Below, in pieces: positions 61,895 through 64,000 of a stretch of 64,000 bases of DNA. Position numbers and translations under genes: made by a program. The stretch lies in the NCBI GenBank assembly GCA_009379825.1, contig WHTA01000002.1:141191-205190 (forward strand). The letters run 5' to 3'. Source of the stretch: Streptosporangiales bacterium. Its GTDB lineage: Bacteria; Actinomycetota; Actinomycetes; Streptosporangiales; WHST01. Every line of letters begins with the position of its first letter. Within the stretch, counting starts at the first letter, position 1. The notes under the pieces were generated by a model. The model was not told the DNA's origin and did not search any database. It was given only the letters and a program-made list of their open reading frames with translations.

Positions 61895-63163
61895 GTGACG
61901 AACATCCTGGACGAGTTGCAGTGGCGCGGCCTGCTGGCCGAGTCGACCGACCAAGCGGCCCTGCGGGCCGCGTTCGCCGAGGGACCCGTCACGTACTACT
62001 TCGGCTTCGACCCGACCGCGCCGAGCCTGCACCACGGCCACCTCGTGCAGGTGCTGACCATGCGCCGGCTGCAACAGGCCGGCCACCGGCCGCTCGCCCT
62101 GGTCGGCGGGTCCACCGGGCTGATCGGTGACCCGAACCCGGACCGCGAGCGCACGCTGAACGACCCGGACGTGGTCGCCGGGTGGGTGGACAAGATCAAG
62201 CGGCAGATCGAGCCGTTCCTGTCGTTCGACGGGCCGCACGCCGCGCACGTGGTGAACAACCTCGACTGGACCGCGCCGGTGAGCGCGCTGGAGTTCCTGC
62301 GCGACATCGGCGGGCACTTCCGGGTCAACAAGATGATCGCGAAGGAGGCCGTGAGCGCACGGCTGAACTCCGACGTCGGCATCGGGTACGCCGAGTTCAG
62401 CTACCAGATCCTGCAGGCGTTCGACTTCCTCGAGCTGTACCGGCGGTACGGCTGCACGCTGCAGGGCGGCGGCAGCGACCAGTGGGGGAACATCACCGGC
62501 GGCGTCGACCTGATCCGGCGGGTGGAGGGCGCCACCGTGCACGCGTTCGCCACGCCGCTGCTGACCAAGTCCGACGGCACCAAGTACGGCAAGACTGCGG
62601 GCGGGGCGGTGTGGCTGGACCCCGAAATGCTTTCGCCGTACGGGTTCTACCAGTTCTGGCTGAACATCGAGGACGCCGACGTGCCCACCCACCTGCGTGC
62701 GCTGAGCTTCAAGCCGCGGGAGGAGATCGACGAGCTGGAGCGGCAGACCGTCGAGCAGCCGAAGGCGCGGGCGGCGCAGCGGGCGCTGGCCGCCGAGCTG
62801 ACCACGCTCGTGCACGGCGCGAAGGAGTGCGAGAACGTGATCGCCGCCAGCCAGGCCCTCTTCGGGCGCGGTGAGCTGCGTGATCTCGACGAGGCGATGC
62901 TGACGGCGGCGGTCGCCGAGCTGCCCAGGGCCACCATCACGGCGGACGGGCCGGCCAGCTACGCGGAGCTGTTCGCCGAGACCGGCCTGGTCGGCAGCCG
63001 CTCGGAGGCCCGTCGGACGATCGCCGACGGGGGCGCGTACGTGAACAACGAACGGGTCACCGACGAGACCGCGGTGCCGGCCGCCGAGGACCTCCTGCAC
63101 GGGCGCTGGCTGGTGCTCAGGCGCGGCCGGAAGACGCTCGCGGCCGTGGAGAGGGCCCGCTGA
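61895..63163 (+). CDS. tyrS: Tyrosyl-tRNA synthetase
   Basis: 422-residue class I synthetase. The HIGH motif is PSLHHGHLVQVL at about residue 47, the KMSKS equivalent is TKSDGTKYGKTAGG, and YQILQAFDFLELY and GGSDQWGNITGG bind tyrosine. A C-terminal S4-like RNA-binding domain has GSRSEARRTIADGGAYVNNE. GTG start at 61895. It is the last protein-coding gene before the rRNA operon. Confidence 0.97.
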   Translation: MTNILDELQWRGLLAESTDQAALRAAFAEGPVTYYFGFDPTAPSLHHGHLVQVLTMRRLQQAGHRPLALVGGSTGLIGDPNPDRERTLNDPDVVAGWVDKIKRQIEPFLSFDGPHAAHVVNNLDWTAPVSALEFLRDIGGHFRVNKMIAKEAVSARLNSDVGIGYAEFSYQILQAFDFLELYRRYGCTLQGGGSDQWGNITGGVDLIRRVEGATVHAFATPLLTKSDGTKYGKTAGGAVWLDPEMLSPYGFYQFWLNIEDADVPTHLRALSFKPREEIDELERQTVEQPKARAAQRALAAELTTLVHGAKECENVIAASQALFGRGELRDLDEAMLTAAVAELPRATITADGPASYAELFAETGLVGSRSEARRTIADGGAYVNNERVTDETAVPAAEDLLHGRWLVLRRGRKTLAAVERAR

Positions 63164-63221
63164 CCTTCAGGGGGCCCAACAGGGCGTTGACCTGCGTAAA
63201 CGCGTTAAGAGGACCCCCGAT

Positions 63222-63250
63222 TTGACCGGTGATCATGGGTGTCATAGAGT
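63222..63250 (+). promoter_or_regulatory. rRNA promoter P1
   Basis: TTGACC (63222-63227), a 17-bp spacer and TAGAGT (63245-63250) closely match the principal-sigma consensus. Transcription would start near 63257. Confidence 0.75.
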
Positions 63251-63330
63251 TGCTTTCGCCCGGTGCGGAGGAACGGACACCGACAAGGTGGCCGGTCCGC
63301 AGAAGGGCTCCAAACCTCGAAAACTTCGAT

Positions 63331-63360
63331 TTGACCGCAACGCGGGCAAAGGGTTAAGTT
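63331..63360 (+). promoter_or_regulatory. rRNA promoter P2
   Basis: TTGACC (63331-63336), an 18-bp spacer and TAAGTT (63355-63360) form a second promoter 109 bases after P1. Tandem promoters are common for rRNA operons. Confidence 0.65.
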
Positions 63361-63634
63361 AGAGGTTCTGCCCCAGAACAAGGTCGAAAGACCGCGTACT
63401 GGTGTGCGTCCGCTCCTTGAGAACTCAACAGCGTGCCGAAAGTCAGTGCGACTGATCGGCTGACCAGAGAAGACGACGTCAGTCGTCCTTCGAAGGACAC
63501 CCGATCAACCTCCGTCAAACGATCGGTCTCGGCTCCGGCCGAGGAACGATCAACGGATAACGAGAACCAGGACATCACCTCGGTGATGCCCTCCAGAGGA
63601 CTTCACCCACGCCTCGCGTGCGGTGGCTAAGACC

Positions 63635-64000
<366 letters not shown>

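Larger units (their letters stand above)
63164..63634 (+). other. rRNA operon promoter and leader
   Basis: This 471-base region is less GC-rich than its surroundings and has no supported gene. It contains two promoters, a GGTC-GAAA-GACC hairpin with a GNRA loop (63382-63393) and TTGAGAACTCAACAGCGTGCC-type leader sequence from 63417 that resembles pre-16S leaders of other actinobacteria. A 65-codon open frame at 63433-63630 is judged spurious. Confidence 0.7.

Noticed and set aside
63433..63630. 65-codon ORF in the rRNA leader
   Set aside because: It lies between rRNA promoters and the 16S gene, has no ribosome site, and its sequence is leader-like.

Overview
The window is a contiguous chromosomal segment of a high-GC actinobacterium. 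Evidence is the codon bias (third positions nearly all G or C), frequent GTG and TTG starts, and lineage-typical genes and signals: mihF, a BldD orthologue with an intact cyclic-di-GMP signature, a PyrR-binding RNA loop, and an AUC start for infC. BldD suggests a filamentous relative. The right edge enters a 16S rRNA gene, so the order fixes the segment just upstream of a ribosomal RNA operon. I see no prophage, insertion sequence, CRISPR array, tRNA gene or defence island. The content is mostly housekeeping, and the unusual signals lie in regulatory RNA, intergenic repeats and a few divergent proteins.

Layout. 0.1-5.1 kb: DUF4349 lipoprotein, coproporphyrin-dependent haem genes (hemY, hemQ) and a secreted nuclease. 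5.2-8.6 kb: shikimate operon aroC-aroK-aroB-aroQ, then a membrane-protein gene that looks frameshifted. 9.4-12.2 kb: an M24 peptidase, efp and nusB, facing bldD across paired terminators. 12.4-22.9 kb: the pyrimidine operon pyrR-pyrB-pyrC-(PH-like membrane protein)-carA-carB-pyrK-pyrD-pyrF, almost all start/stop overlapped, behind a PyrR-binding leader. 22.9-24.7 kb: an F420-type oxidoreductase and a membrane-anchored Kelch protein. 25.0-34.7 kb: mihF-gmk-rpoZ-coaBC-metK, a strong hairpin, then priA-def-fmt-(40-codon ORF)-rsmB-rpe.

34.7-40.0 kb: a receiver/degenerate-GGDEF protein, an FMN riboswitch, ribC-ribM-ribBA-ribH and hisG. 40.0-44.0 kb on the minus strand: aldose epimerase, Ski2-like helicase and a small P-loop kinase. 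44.2-52.3 kb: aquaporin, then infC (attenuator plus AUC start), rpmI, rplT, an rRNA methyltransferase, an orphan PAS histidine kinase, pheS and pheT. 52.3-54.0 kb: an SDR gene and about 0.9 kb of repeat-rich DNA. 54.0-61.2 kb: arginine operon argC-J-B-D-F-R-H (no argG) behind a promoter overlapped by ARG-box-like sites. 61.2-64.0 kb: a 3-methyladenine glycosylase, tyrS, two tandem rRNA promoters and the 5' end of 16S rRNA.

The biosynthetic blocks each carry a recognisable control element: PyrR RNA loop, FMN riboswitch, ArgR operators, infC attenuator, BldD autoregulatory box. The best leads for something new are the duplicated start region with a mini-ORF and a Shine-Dalgarno-masking arm between pyrD and pyrF, the infC attenuator, the ArgF with an altered carbamoyl-phosphate loop, the gene in three frames near 9 kb, and the repeat block near 53.5 kb.
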